DNA from: Streptomyces marianii
GTDB lineage: Bacteria; Actinomycetota; Actinomycetes; Streptomycetales; Streptomycetaceae
Assembly: GCF_005795905.1 (NCBI RefSeq)
Contig: NZ_VAWE01000001.1
Span: forward strand, 7,691,501-7,755,500
Length of the DNA stretch: 64,000 bases
Direction of reading: 5' to 3'
The notes below the pieces were generated by a model. That model had not been told where the DNA came from, did no database searches, and was given only the letters and a program-made list of their open reading frames with translations. The stretch's first letter is position 1, and every line of letters begins with the position of its first letter. Positions 9,915 to 19,007 of this stretch are shown here, piece after piece. The position numbers and the translations under genes were made by a program.

Positions 9915-11552
9915 ATGGAAGAACACATCGACGAGCGCGTACCGGTACTCATCGTGGGCGGCTCCCTGGTGGGGCTGTCCTCATCGCTTTTCCTCGGCAG
10001 GCTCGGTGTCGGGCACATGCTGGTGGAGAGACACGCGGGCACGTCGAGGCATCCGCGCGGCCGGGGCAACAACGTCCGCACCATGGAACTGTTCCGGGTG
10101 GCGGGGGCCGAGCCGCTGATCCACGAGGCCGCGTCCCTCCTCGCCGACAACCACGGCATCCTCCAGACCCCGTCGCTCCACGGCGACGCGGGAGAGTGGC
10201 TGCTCAAGGAGATCGACCCCGGGGGCGGGATCGCCCGCTTCAGCCCGTCCGGGTGGTGCGTGTGCAGCCAGAACGACCTCGAGCCGGTGCTGCTGGACTG
10301 CGCGCGCAAGCTCGGCGGCGACCTGCGCTACTCCACCGAGATGGTCTCCTTCGAGCAGGACGCGGAGGGCGTCACCGCCATCGTGCAGGAGCGCGGGTCG
10401 GGACGGCGCAGGACCGTGCGCGCCGACTTCCTGATCGCGGCCGACGGGCCCCGCAGCCCGATTCGCGGGCACCTCGGCATCGGCCAGGCGGGCCACGGGG
10501 ACCTGTTCCACAACGTCAGCATCACCTTCCGCTCCCGCGCGCTCGCGGACGTCGTCGGCGACCGGCGCTTCATCGTCTGCTACCTCACCGCCGAGGGCGC
10601 GGACGGCGCCCTGCTGCCCGTGGACAACGCCGAGAACTGGGTCTTCCACGCCCCCTGGCAGCCGGACACCGGCGAGAAGCTGGAGGATTTCACCGACGAG
10701 CGCTGCGCCGCGCACATCCGCCGCGCGGTCGGTGCCCCGGATATCGACGTGGAGATCACCGGAAAGGCCCCGTGGCACGCGGCCGAACGCGTCGCGGAAC
10801 GATACGGCCGGGGCCGGGTCTTCCTCGCCGGGGACTCCGCCCACGAGATGTCGCCGACCGGCGCGTTCGGCTCCAACACCGGCATCCAGGACGCCCACAA
10901 CCTCGCCTGGAAGCTCTCCCTCGTCCTCGACGGGTCGGCGGGCCCCGGCCTGCTGAGCAGCTACGAGGCCGAGCGCCGGCCGGTGGCCGAGGCCACCAGC
11001 GAGCGCGCCTCGGCACGGTCCGCGGAGCACAGCCATCCGGGCTACACCCCCGGACCGGAGATGGTCGGCGGCCGCCAGCGCGGCATGCTCACCGTCGCCA
11101 TGGGCTACCGCTATCCGCGCGGCGCCGTCGTCGGAGCCGACCCGGACATGGCCGTCGTACCCGATCGGATGGACTTCTCCGGGGACCCCGGCACCCGCGC
11201 CCCGCACATGTGGCTGCACCCGCAGGGCAGCAAGCGGACGATCTCCACGCTGGACCTGTACGAGCGCAGCTTCGTGCTGCTCACCGGCTCCGGCGGCACA
11301 CGGTGGCACACGGCGGCCGCCAAGGTGGCCGAGAAGCTGTCCATCACACTGGACGCCTACCGGATCGGCGCCGAGCCGCACGCGGAACTCGTACCCGAAG
11401 CGGGTGACTGGGCCGAACTGCACGGCACGACCGACGAGGGCGCCGTGGTGGTGCGCCCCGACGGCTTCGTCGCCTGGCGCGCGCCCGGTGCGGTCCGCGA
11501 CCCGGAGACGGCCCTGCTCGACACCATGAAAGCCCTGCTCCACCGCACCTGA
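9915..11552 (+). CDS. whiE-ORFVIII: FAD-dependent aromatic polyketide hydroxylase, WhiE ORFVIII-like
   Basis: A 545-residue class A flavoprotein monooxygenase. The N-terminal Rossmann motif is VLIVGGSLVGL and the second FAD motif is GRVFLAGDSAHEMSPTGAFG, followed by NTGIQDAHNLAWKL. The C-terminal region is thioredoxin-like, as usual for polyketide hydroxylases. It would hydroxylate the aromatic pigment using NAD(P)H and oxygen. The start is ATG 9915, with GGAG 6 nt before it. It is transcribed away from the rest of the cluster, as in S. coelicolor, and ends 16 bp from the convergent phosphodiesterase. Confidence 0.92.
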   Translation: MEEHIDERVPVLIVGGSLVGLSSSLFLGRLGVGHMLVERHAGTSRHPRGRGNNVRTMELFRVAGAEPLIHEAASLLADNHGILQTPSLHGDAGEWLLKEIDPGGGIARFSPSGWCVCSQNDLEPVLLDCARKLGGDLRYSTEMVSFEQDAEGVTAIVQERGSGRRRTVRADFLIAADGPRSPIRGHLGIGQAGHGDLFHNVSITFRSRALADVVGDRRFIVCYLTAEGADGALLPVDNAENWVFHAPWQPDTGEKLEDFTDERCAAHIRRAVGAPDIDVEITGKAPWHAAERVAERYGRGRVFLAGDSAHEMSPTGAFGSNTGIQDAHNLAWKLSLVLDGSAGPGLLSSYEAERRPVAEATSERASARSAEHSHPGYTPGPEMVGGRQRGMLTVAMGYRYPRGAVVGADPDMAVVPDRMDFSGDPGTRAPHMWLHPQGSKRTISTLDLYERSFVLLTGSGGTRWHTAAAKVAEKLSITLDAYRIGAEPHAELVPEAGDWAELHGTTDEGAVVVRPDGFVAWRAPGAVRDPETALLDTMKALLHRT

Positions 11553-11568
11553 ACCGGCGCGAGCACCC

Positions 11569-12075
11569 TCACGGCCGCCGTGGCGGCAGCCGGTGCAGTC
11601 CGACCTCGGTCAGCTGACCGCGGGCCGCCACGGCGGTCATGTACGTGCAGTACGGCTGCCGCCGCCGGTCCGTGGGCGAGCCGGGGTTCAGCAGCCGCAG
11701 CCCGCCCTCGGCAGTGCTGTCCCAGGGAACGTGGCTGTGGCCGAACACCAGGACGTCCAGGTCGGGGAACCGTTCCGCGCACCGCCGTTCGCGGCCCTGC
11801 GCGGGGCCCGTCTCGTGCACGACGCCGAAGCGCAGACCGCCCAGCTCCGCGCGGGCGACCTCCGGCAGCCGGTCCCGCAGTGCGGGACCGTCGTTGTTGC
11901 CGTACACCGCGACGAGCCGCCGCGCACGGGCTTCGAGGAGATCCAGGGTGGCGGTGTCCACCCAGTCGCCGGCATGGATCGCGACGTCGGCACGTTCGAT
12001 CCGTCGCAGCAGCTCACCCGGCAGTTCCCGGGCCCGCGCGGGGACATGGGTGTCCGACGTCAGCACCAGCCTCAT
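11569..12075 (-). CDS. Metallophosphoesterase (YfcE / MJ0936-type phosphodiesterase)
   Basis: A 168-residue calcineurin-like phosphoesterase with all the family metal motifs in order: SDTH (residues 7-10), HAGDW, YGNND, VVHE and GHSHVPW. These coordinate two metal ions. Close relatives hydrolyse phosphodiesters such as bis-pNPP; the natural substrate is unknown. The ATG at 12075 is the start giving the expected N-terminus MRLVLTSDTH. It is convergent with the pigment hydroxylase and not obviously linked to it. Confidence 0.88.
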   Translation of the reverse strand: MRLVLTSDTHVPARARELPGELLRRIERADVAIHAGDWVDTATLDLLEARARRLVAVYGNNDGPALRDRLPEVARAELGGLRFGVVHETGPAQGRERRCAERFPDLDVLVFGHSHVPWDSTAEGGLRLLNPGSPTDRRRQPYCTYMTAVAARGQLTEVGLHRLPPRRP

Positions 12076-12228
12076 GAGCGCATTGTCCACCGGACCGGCG
12101 TCCGCCGGCCGTCCGGAAGGGCGGACGCGGGGCGCCCCGCAGGGCTTGCGGCAGGGCGAATGAAGCCCACGGGGCGCGGGTATCCGGTGCGGGCACTGGC
12201 GGGCCCACACGGCTGGGGAGAGGCGACC

Positions 12229-12792
12229 ATGAGGCGCAGCGGCGGCAACGACACGGCGGCGAAGGAGACCGGAGCCCGGCCGGCACCGGGAGCGGAACCG
12301 ATGGCACCCGTTCTGCGGGCACTGGCCGTGGTTGCGGCGTTCGTGGCGACCGTCGCCTTCAGCGTGGTCCTCGCCCGGCTCACCCTCGAGCCGTCGGCCG
12401 CGTCGGAACCGCTCACCCACAGCAACGTCCGGCCGGGCGCGTCCATCCGGGACTACCTGTCCCAGCCGGCGTTCCGAGACACCGTCAGGCAGCTCGGCGG
12501 CAACGTCCTGCTGGGCGTCCCGTTCGGCGTGCTGCTGCCGGTCCTGGTGCCGAAGGCCCGCGGCCTCCTGCGGGTGCTGCTGGCGACGGCGCTGGTCATG
12601 GCGCTCGTGGAGCTCATCCAGGGCGCGCTGGTCACCGGCCGTGCGTTCGACGTCGACGACGTCATCCTGAACACCGCGGGTGCCGTGCTGGGGTATCTCC
12701 TCATCGGCCGCCGGCTCGGCCGCGCCGTGCACCCGCGCCGCGACCACTGGTGGCGGCGCCGGCCCCGCGGCGCGGCGGCGCCCGAGGCCTGA
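12229..12792 (+). CDS. VanZ-like membrane protein
   Basis: A 187-residue protein with about four hydrophobic helices and the VanZ-family signatures LGGNVLLGVPFGVLLP, VELIQ and FDVDDVILNTAGAVLGY. The family is named for teicoplanin resistance, but most members in Streptomyces have no known role. The start is ATG 12229, after GGGAG at an 8-nt distance. The C-terminus is Arg-rich and cytosolic. It is convergent with lacI, with a 20-bp gap. Confidence 0.87.
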   Translation: MRRSGGNDTAAKETGARPAPGAEPMAPVLRALAVVAAFVATVAFSVVLARLTLEPSAASEPLTHSNVRPGASIRDYLSQPAFRDTVRQLGGNVLLGVPFGVLLPVLVPKARGLLRVLLATALVMALVELIQGALVTGRAFDVDDVILNTAGAVLGYLLIGRRLGRAVHPRRDHWWRRRPRGAAAPEA

Positions 12793-12812
12793 GGCCCCGG
12801 ACGACGTCCCGG

Positions 12813-13904
12813 TCACCCCCGGCCGGCCGTCGCCGGACCCGGCCCGATGCTGGCCCGCTCGATCAGGCCGGGAACCGGCACCCGGACCGTACGCGCGGCG
12901 CCTCCGTCGAGCAGCGCGGTGAGTTCGCCCGCCGCGATGCGGCCGAAGGAGACGGTGTCCCGGGAGAGGGCGGTGAGCCACGGGTCTACCAGCCGGCACA
13001 GCGCCGAGTCCTCCCAGGCCACGATCGACACGTCCTCGGGCACCCCCCAGCCGAGACCCGTCGCCGCGGCGACGCCGGCCACGGCCAGCACGTCGTTGTC
13101 GTACACGAGAGCGGTCGGCGGTGCGTCGTCGGAGAGCACTCCGCGGGTGACCGCGGCGCCCTCCGCGTCCGAGTAGTCGGTGGTGACGGAACGGACTTCG
13201 GTCAGCCCCAGCCGCGCGGCCTCGGCGCGCAGTGAGCGGATGCGCCGCTCGGTGTGCGCGAGACCCGGCAGCCCGGCGATGTGCACGATCCGCCGGTGCC
13301 CGAGCGCGTGGAGCCGGTCCACGACGGACGCCATCGCGCCGGTGTCGTCCGCCCACACGGTGGACAGCGCCGGACCGCCCTCCTCGGGGGCACCGCCGAT
13401 CACCACGGCCGGCAGGCCGAGTTCGTCGAGCAGCGCCGGCCGCGGGTCGTCGGTCCGCGGGTCGACGACCAGGACTCCGTCCACCCTGTGTTCGGCCCAC
13501 CAGCGGCGGTAGACCGCGCACTCGGCGTCCACGTCCTCCACCACCTGGAAGAGCAGACCGAGATGGCGCTCCGACAGCACCTCCTGGATGCCGGAGACCA
13601 GCTGGAGGAAGAACGAGTCGACGCCGAGCGTCCCCGCGGGCCGCGCGATCACCAGGCCCACCGTCGCCGCGCCCTCACCGGACAGGGCGCGGGCGGCGGT
13701 GCTCGGCCGCCAGCCCAGCTGCTCGGCGACCCGGCGCACCCGGTCGCGGGTGATCTCGGAGACGCCCGGCCGGTCGTTGAGCGCGAACGACACGGCGCTC
13801 TCCGAGACCCCCGCGCGCCGGGCGATGTCCTTCATCGTCGGCCGGCGGGCCGGTGCCCGCCGGCGCTGCGACGCGTCCTTGGCGGACGGGGGATCCGCTC
13901 CCAT
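12813..13904 (-). CDS. LacI-family repressor of the adjacent mannoside operon
   Basis: A 363-residue LacI-type regulator. The helix-turn-helix is MKDIARRAGVSESAVSFALN (residues 24-43), followed by the hinge VRRVAEQLGWRPSTAARALS and a periplasmic-binding-like sugar domain. It lies divergent from the sugar ABC and glycosidase operon, and the spacer between them holds two strong palindromes of LacI type. I infer that it represses that operon until a mannoside or a derived sugar binds. Confidence 0.9.
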   Translation of the reverse strand: MGADPPSAKDASQRRRAPARRPTMKDIARRAGVSESAVSFALNDRPGVSEITRDRVRRVAEQLGWRPSTAARALSGEGAATVGLVIARPAGTLGVDSFFLQLVSGIQEVLSERHLGLLFQVVEDVDAECAVYRRWWAEHRVDGVLVVDPRTDDPRPALLDELGLPAVVIGGAPEEGGPALSTVWADDTGAMASVVDRLHALGHRRIVHIAGLPGLAHTERRIRSLRAEAARLGLTEVRSVTTDYSDAEGAAVTRGVLSDDAPPTALVYDNDVLAVAGVAAATGLGWGVPEDVSIVAWEDSALCRLVDPWLTALSRDTVSFGRIAAGELTALLDGGAARTVRVPVPGLIERASIGPGPATAGRG

Positions 13905-13939
13905 CCGTGCCCCTTTCCCGACTTCGGTGACCTGGGCGC

Positions 13940-13979
13940 ACTAATGCGCTTGAGTGGTTGCACCCTAAAGCGCATTAGT
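13940..13979. promoter_or_regulatory. Paired LacI-type operators upstream of the mannoside operon
   Basis: A perfect 12-bp inverted repeat (ACTAATGCGCTT and its complement) with a 16-nt gap. Each arm is also the core of its own palindrome centred on a GC|GC step: the left reads CACTAATGC/GCTTGAGTG (7 of 9 pairs) and the right CTAAAGC/GCATTAG (6 of 7 pairs). Their centres are 24 bp apart. A central CpG is typical of LacI-family operators. The site lies 36 bp from the lacI start and about 185 bp upstream of the binding-protein gene. Confidence 0.78.
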
Positions 13980-14052
13980 CGATCAGGCAACCCTGTATGC
14001 GAAAGTCGCTGAACTGTAGTGATGCCAGGTCGGTAGGACTTCGTCGAGTCAG

Positions 14053-14082
14053 TGCATTGACTTTTCCCGGAAACGCAATGCA
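14053..14082. promoter_or_regulatory. Second inverted repeat in the lacI/ABC spacer
   Basis: TGCATTG and CAATGCA are separated by 16 nt, the same gap as the upstream operator pair, and share its AATGC core in the opposite orientation. The centre is about 108 bp from the first pair. It may be an auxiliary operator for looping, or simply a leader hairpin. Confidence 0.4.
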
Positions 14083-14164
14083 GGGTCTGCTCCCAAGCGT
14101 CCGCGGCGCCCCGTGCCCCGGATTCCCGGCGTCACGTCGGGCCGAGCGAAGGAGTCGATCCACC

Positions 14165-15466
14165 GTGCCCATCCCCCGCCGTACCGCCCGCAGAGCAGCC
14201 GCCGCTGCCGCAGCCCTCGCCGTCGTCCTACCGCTCAGCGCCTGTGGAGGCGGGTCAGGCGGCGGGGGCGCGGCGGACGCCTCCGGCAAGGTCCAGGGCA
14301 GCATCACGTTCCAGACCTGGAACCTGCGGGCCAACTTCAAGCCCTACTTCACCGGCCTCATCGCCGAGTTCGAGAAGAAGTACCCCGGCACCGAGGTGAA
14401 GTGGATCGATCAGCCCGCCGAGGGCTACGCCGACAAACTCAGCGCCGACGCCGCCGGCGGCACCCTCCCCGACGTCGTGAACGTCTCCCCGGACCTGCTC
14501 GCCCCGCTCGCCAAGGCCGGCCTCGCCCTCGACCTCGACAAGGCGGCCGCGCAGTACGAGAAGGAGTACCTGCCGGGTGCCTGGGCCGGCCACCGGATCC
14601 CGGGGATGGAGGGCACGTACGCCTTCCCCTGGTACCTCAACACCGGTCCGCTGTTCTACAACAAGCGCCTCTTCGAGGAGGCCGGGCTCGACGCGGAAAG
14701 GCCCCCCACGACGTACGACGAACTCTTCGAGCAGTCGCTCCGGATCGCCGACGAGAGCAAGGGGAGGATCGCCACGCTGGCCAACATCCCCACCATCGAG
14801 GACTTCGGCCGCTACGGCGTGCCGCTGATGAACGAGGAGGGTACGGCCTTCACCTTCAACGATGCCAAGGGCGTCGAACTGCTCACCAGGTACAAGGAGT
14901 TGTACGAGGCGAAGGCGCTCGACCCGCAGGCGCTCACCGCGACGTCCGAGTCGGCGGGCAAGAAGTTCCTCACCCAGTCGGTGGCGATGAACCCGGGCTC
15001 CGCCCTGGACCTGGAGAAGTTCAGGAAGGACGCCCCGGCCCTGTACGAGAACATCGGGATCACCGAGCAGATCAGCAGCACCGGAAAGGACAACATGTAC
15101 GTGATGGGTGTCATGGTGAACGCCCGGACCGAGCGGGCGCCGGCCGCCGTGGCCTTCGCGCACTTCGTCACCGACGCCCGTCACCAGATGGAGTTCGCCA
15201 AGCAGGTCGCCATCTTCCCGAGCACCGCCGGCTCCCTCGACGACCCGTACTTCACCAAGGAGGACGGCACCGACGGGACGCGGGTGCGGATCGCGGCCGC
15301 CAAGTCCCTGAAGACCGCGGTCAACTACACCCCGGTGCTGATGAGCGACCAGATGAAGACCGAGCTGCGCAACGCCGTCGCGAGGGCGCTCCAGGGCAAG
15401 GAGAGCCCCGAGGAAGCTCTTGACAACGCTGTCAAGGCGTGCGACAGGCTGTTGAGGCAGAGCTGA
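14165..15466 (+). CDS. ABC sugar-binding lipoprotein (mannoside importer)
   Basis: A 433-residue solute-binding lipoprotein. A twin-arginine-like basic N-terminus and hydrophobic stretch end in the lipobox LSAC, followed by a Gly/Ser linker. The body has the family 1 binding-protein pattern (ITFQTWNLRANFKPYFTGLI; GTYAFPWYLNTGPLFYNKRL). It captures an oligosaccharide outside the membrane and hands it to the permeases encoded next. The GTG at 14165 follows GAAGGAG at 10 nt. It is the first gene of the LacI-controlled operon. No ATPase gene is present, so it probably uses the shared MsiK-type ATPase, as many Streptomyces sugar importers do. Confidence 0.9.
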   Translation: MPIPRRTARRAAAAAAALAVVLPLSACGGGSGGGGAADASGKVQGSITFQTWNLRANFKPYFTGLIAEFEKKYPGTEVKWIDQPAEGYADKLSADAAGGTLPDVVNVSPDLLAPLAKAGLALDLDKAAAQYEKEYLPGAWAGHRIPGMEGTYAFPWYLNTGPLFYNKRLFEEAGLDAERPPTTYDELFEQSLRIADESKGRIATLANIPTIEDFGRYGVPLMNEEGTAFTFNDAKGVELLTRYKELYEAKALDPQALTATSESAGKKFLTQSVAMNPGSALDLEKFRKDAPALYENIGITEQISSTGKDNMYVMGVMVNARTERAPAAVAFAHFVTDARHQMEFAKQVAIFPSTAGSLDDPYFTKEDGTDGTRVRIAAAKSLKTAVNYTPVLMSDQMKTELRNAVARALQGKESPEEALDNAVKACDRLLRQS

Positions 15467-15491
15467 GATCCGGACGAGCAGGGACCGTGCC

Positions 15492-16469
15492 ATGACGACC
15501 CCCACCGCGTCCCCGACGGCGACCGCCGGCAGCACGGCGGAGCGGCGCGCACCGAAGAGCCCCCCGCCCGGTCGCCGGCCACGGGACGGACGAAGCCGGA
15601 TCAGACGGCATCTGCCCACGAGCCCATGGCTGTTCGCCGCCCCCGGGCTGCTGGTCGCCGGCGCCTTCAGCCTCTACCCGTTCCTCTCCACGGTGGCCAA
15701 CTCCTTCACGGACCGCAGGACCTTGCTGCCCGGCCGGTTCGTGGGACTGGACAACTACCGGGAGATGCTCGGGGACGAGATGTTCTGGATCGGCCTGCGC
15801 AACAGCACGCTGTACGTGCTCGGCGTCGTGCCCGCACTGGTGGTCCTGCCGCTGCTGCTGGCACTGCTCGTGGAGAAGCAGATCCCGGGCATCTCGTTCT
15901 TCCGCTCCGCCTTCTACACCCCGGTCGTCGCCTCCATCGTCGTGGTCGGCCTGATCTGGGTGTGGCTGCTGGACGAACGCGGGCTGGTGAACGCGGTGCT
16001 GGAGGCGGTGGGCGTCGGCCGGGTCGGCTTTCTCAGCGACCAGTGGCTGCTCCTGCTGAGCGCCATGGCGGTCACGGTCTGGAAGGGCCTCGGCTACTAC
16101 ATGATCATCTATCTCGCCGCGCTGGCGAACGTCCCGCGCGAGCTCCACGAGGCGGCGTCCGTGGACGGTGCGGGGGCCGTACGCCGGTTCCTCGCCGTCA
16201 CACTTCCCGCGGTCCGCTCCACGGTGGTGCTGGTGGGGGCGCTCTCCTCGGTGGCGGCCTTCAAGGTCTTCTCCGAGGTGTACCTGATGGCCGGCCCCGA
16301 CGGCGGCCCCGCAGGCGAGGACACCACCCTCGTCATGCTCGTCCAGCGCACCGGCACCGGGCTGAGCGGCCGGGTCGGATACGCCTCGGCGATCTCGGTG
16401 GTCGTCTTCGTCGTCACGGTCGCGCTGATGCTGCTGGTGCTGCGCGCCGACCGCAAGGAGGGCGCATGA
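15492..16469 (+). CDS. ABC sugar permease (MalF-type)
   Basis: A 325-residue integral membrane protein with about six helices, beginning after a 40-residue basic cytosolic tail. The EAA loop that docks the ATPase is HEAASVDGAGAVRRFLAVTLP. It pairs with the next permease to form the channel. Its stop overlaps the next start (ATGA). Confidence 0.92.
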   Translation: MTTPTASPTATAGSTAERRAPKSPPPGRRPRDGRSRIRRHLPTSPWLFAAPGLLVAGAFSLYPFLSTVANSFTDRRTLLPGRFVGLDNYREMLGDEMFWIGLRNSTLYVLGVVPALVVLPLLLALLVEKQIPGISFFRSAFYTPVVASIVVVGLIWVWLLDERGLVNAVLEAVGVGRVGFLSDQWLLLLSAMAVTVWKGLGYYMIIYLAALANVPRELHEAASVDGAGAVRRFLAVTLPAVRSTVVLVGALSSVAAFKVFSEVYLMAGPDGGPAGEDTTLVMLVQRTGTGLSGRVGYASAISVVVFVVTVALMLLVLRADRKEGA

Positions 16470-17395
16470 GCCGGCGGAAGGACCGTTCGGACCAGTGGGA
16501 GGACGCCGTGGAACGGCAGGGGGAGGGTGCGGAGCGGGGACGTATCCGCGGCGGCCGGGAGAGCGGGCGCCGGATGCCCGGCTGGGAGGTCGCGTTGCGC
16601 TACGTGCTGCTGCTCGCCGTCCTCGCCCTCACCGTCGGGCCGTTCCTGTGGCAGCTGGCCACCTCGCTCAAGGGCCCGCACGAGGACATCTTCAGCTTCC
16701 CGCCGAGCTTCCTTCCCGAGCAGCCCACGCTCGCCAACTACAGTCGTGTCGCCGAGACCATCCCCGTATGGGACTACGCGCTGAACTCGCTCACCGTCGC
16801 GGTCGCCAACGTGGTGACCAACTGCGCGGGAGCGGCCCTCGCCGGCTACGCCCTCGCCCGGCTGCGCTACCGGGGCCGCAGGGCCGCCACGGTCGCGTTC
16901 GTCCTGGCGATGCTCGTGCCCGTCGAGGGCGTCATCGTCGCCCAGTTCACGACCATGCGCGAGCTCGGACTGAACAACACCCTCGTCGGTGTCGTGCTCC
17001 CGCTGTCGGTCTCCGCGCTGAACGTGCTGCTGATGCGCAACGCCTTCCTCAGCCTGCCCTACGAGGTGGAGGAGGCCGCGTTCGTCGACGGGGCCAACGT
17101 CTGGCAGCGGTTCGCGCGGATCGCGCTGCCCGCGGTCAGGGGCACCCTGGCCGTCGTCGCCATCCTCGCCTTCATGGGCGCCTGGGACGACTTCCTGTGG
17201 CCGCTGATCGTGCTCAGTGATCCGCAGAACTTCACCCTGACCATCGGGCTCAACTACCTGCACGGCACCTTCGCGAACGACGAACGCCTCGTCGCGGCGG
17301 GCACGATCATCGCCGTGCTGCCGCTGATCGTCCTGTTCGCCTGCCTCCAGCGCTACTTCTTCCGAGGCGTGGGCGAGGGCGCGGTCAAGGGCTGA
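16466..17395 (+). CDS. ABC sugar permease (MalG-type)
   Basis: A 309-residue permease with six predicted helices, an unusually long charged N-terminal tail (about 45 residues) and the EAA loop EEAAFVDGANVWQRFARIAL. It forms the transmembrane pair with the preceding gene, to which it is coupled by an ATGA overlap. Confidence 0.92.
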   Translation: MSRRKDRSDQWEDAVERQGEGAERGRIRGGRESGRRMPGWEVALRYVLLLAVLALTVGPFLWQLATSLKGPHEDIFSFPPSFLPEQPTLANYSRVAETIPVWDYALNSLTVAVANVVTNCAGAALAGYALARLRYRGRRAATVAFVLAMLVPVEGVIVAQFTTMRELGLNNTLVGVVLPLSVSALNVLLMRNAFLSLPYEVEEAAFVDGANVWQRFARIALPAVRGTLAVVAILAFMGAWDDFLWPLIVLSDPQNFTLTIGLNYLHGTFANDERLVAAGTIIAVLPLIVLFACLQRYFFRGVGEGAVKG

Positions 17396-17464
17396 CGCAC
17401 CGTCCACGCGACCGGTCCACCGAACCGTCCCGTCCACCGACCTTCCGAGGAGCCCCTGACACAT

Positions 17465-18715
17465 ATGTCCTCACGCGTGCGCTTCGGCGCCAACTACACC
17501 CCGAGCCGGGGGTGGTTCCACCACTGGCTCGACTTCGACCTCGACGCCGTACGGGGCGACCTGGACTCCGTCGCGGCACTGGGCCTCGACCACGTCCGGG
17601 TCTTCCCGCTCTGGCCGGTCTTCCAGCCCAACCGCACCCTGATCCGCCCGCGGGCCGTGGAGCAGCTCGTCCTGCTCGCCGACGCGGCCGCGGAGCGCGG
17701 GCTGGACGTCAGCGTCGACGGACTCCAGGGGCACCTGTCGAGCTTCGACTTCCTGCCATCCTGGACGCGGACCTGGCACCGCCGCAGCATCTTCACGGAC
17801 CCGGACGTGGTGACCGGCCAGGCCGAGTATCTGCGCACGCTCGCCCAAGCCCTCGCCGACCGACCCAACTTCATCGGCATGACCATCGGCAACGAGGTCA
17901 ACCAGTTCTCCGCCGGACCGCACCCGGACCCCGACCGGATCACACCGGAACAGGCGGAGCGCTGGCTGGGTCTGCTGCTGGCCGCCTGCGAGGAGGGCGC
18001 GCCGGGCGGACTGCACCTGCACGCCGAGTACGACGCCGCCTGGTACCAGGACGACCAGCCGTTCACACCCGCGCACTCGGCCCGACTGGGCGCCGTCACC
18101 GCCGTGCACTCCTGGGTCTTCAACGGCACGGCCCAGCGTCACGGCCGCACGGGCACGGCGACCGAGCACCACGCCGCCTACCTCGTCGAACTCTCCAAGG
18201 CGTGGGCGGACGATCCGCACCGCCCGGTGTGGCTCCAGGAGGTCGGCGCCCCCGCACCGCTGGTGCCCGCCGAGCACGCCGACACCTTCACCGAGGCGAC
18301 CGTGGTCAACGCCCTCGACTGCCAGGACCTGTGGGGCGTCACCTGGTGGTGCTCGCACGACGTGTCGCGCTCCCTGGCCGACTTCCCCGAACTCGAGTAC
18401 AGCCTGGGCCTGATGACCAGCGACCGGGAGGTCAAGCCGGCCGGACGGACGATCGCCCGCATCGTCCGCGAGCAGCGGGAGCGTCCGCACCGGCCCGCCC
18501 CGCGCACCACGGCTCTCGTCGTCGACGCGGGCGACGACGACACCGCCCCGCGGCGCTCGGTCTGCGCGCCGGGCGGAGCCGTCTTCGAGGCCTTCGCCCG
18601 GCTCACCGCGGACGGGGTCCGGCCCGCCGCCGTCCTCGCGAGCAGGGCGGGCGAGACCGGGCATCTGGCCGCCCGGGGCATCACCGAGGTCGTCACCCCG
18701 GACGAGGTCCGATGA
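17465..18715 (+). CDS. GH5-family glycosidase, probable beta-mannosidase (GH5_18-like)
   Basis: A 416-residue clan A (TIM-barrel) hydrolase without a signal peptide, so cytosolic. The acid/base is Glu144 in IGNEVNQF and the nucleophile is Glu259 in WLQEVGAP. The opening RFGANYTPSRGWFHHWLDFD resembles the GH5_18 subfamily as I remember it, members of which cleave beta-mannosyl linkages including Man-beta-1,4-GlcNAc of the N-glycan core. It is followed by a GH38 alpha-mannosidase and preceded by the importer, so the imported substrate likely contains both alpha- and beta-mannose. The family call is fairly secure; the specificity is inferred. Confidence 0.78.
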   Translation: MSSRVRFGANYTPSRGWFHHWLDFDLDAVRGDLDSVAALGLDHVRVFPLWPVFQPNRTLIRPRAVEQLVLLADAAAERGLDVSVDGLQGHLSSFDFLPSWTRTWHRRSIFTDPDVVTGQAEYLRTLAQALADRPNFIGMTIGNEVNQFSAGPHPDPDRITPEQAERWLGLLLAACEEGAPGGLHLHAEYDAAWYQDDQPFTPAHSARLGAVTAVHSWVFNGTAQRHGRTGTATEHHAAYLVELSKAWADDPHRPVWLQEVGAPAPLVPAEHADTFTEATVVNALDCQDLWGVTWWCSHDVSRSLADFPELEYSLGLMTSDREVKPAGRTIARIVREQRERPHRPAPRTTALVVDAGDDDTAPRRSVCAPGGAVFEAFARLTADGVRPAAVLASRAGETGHLAARGITEVVTPDEVR

Positions 18716-18738
18716 CGGCCCTCACCGCCCTCACGATG

Positions 18739-18762
18739 GGCAGGGCCCTTACGGCCCCTGCC
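18739..18762. terminator. Hairpin between GH5 and GH38 genes
   Basis: GGCAGGGCC and GGCCCCTGCC face each other across a 5-nt loop, with one bulged base. It lies in a 292-bp spacer after the GH5 stop. It may be a partial terminator or RNA-stabilising stem that lowers expression of the downstream alpha-mannosidase. Nothing else stands out in the spacer. Confidence 0.4.
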
Positions 18763-19007
18763 GCCGTGGACCGCTCGCCGTCCCCGTGGCGCCCGTCCCG
18801 GGGCGGCGGCAGGTCCGGGTGCCGTCGTGCCCGGCCGGTCGCGACCACCGGTCACCACGTGCGGGAGGGGTCCGCGACCGGGATCTCCCCGTACCGGTCC
18901 CGGATCCCCGACCTGTCACGGAGAGCCCGTCCCTCCGGCTGTACCGTCCTCGTCCACCCCTGGTGACACCCGTCCCCGCATTCCGAACCCCTTACGGAGC
19001 AGCCCTC

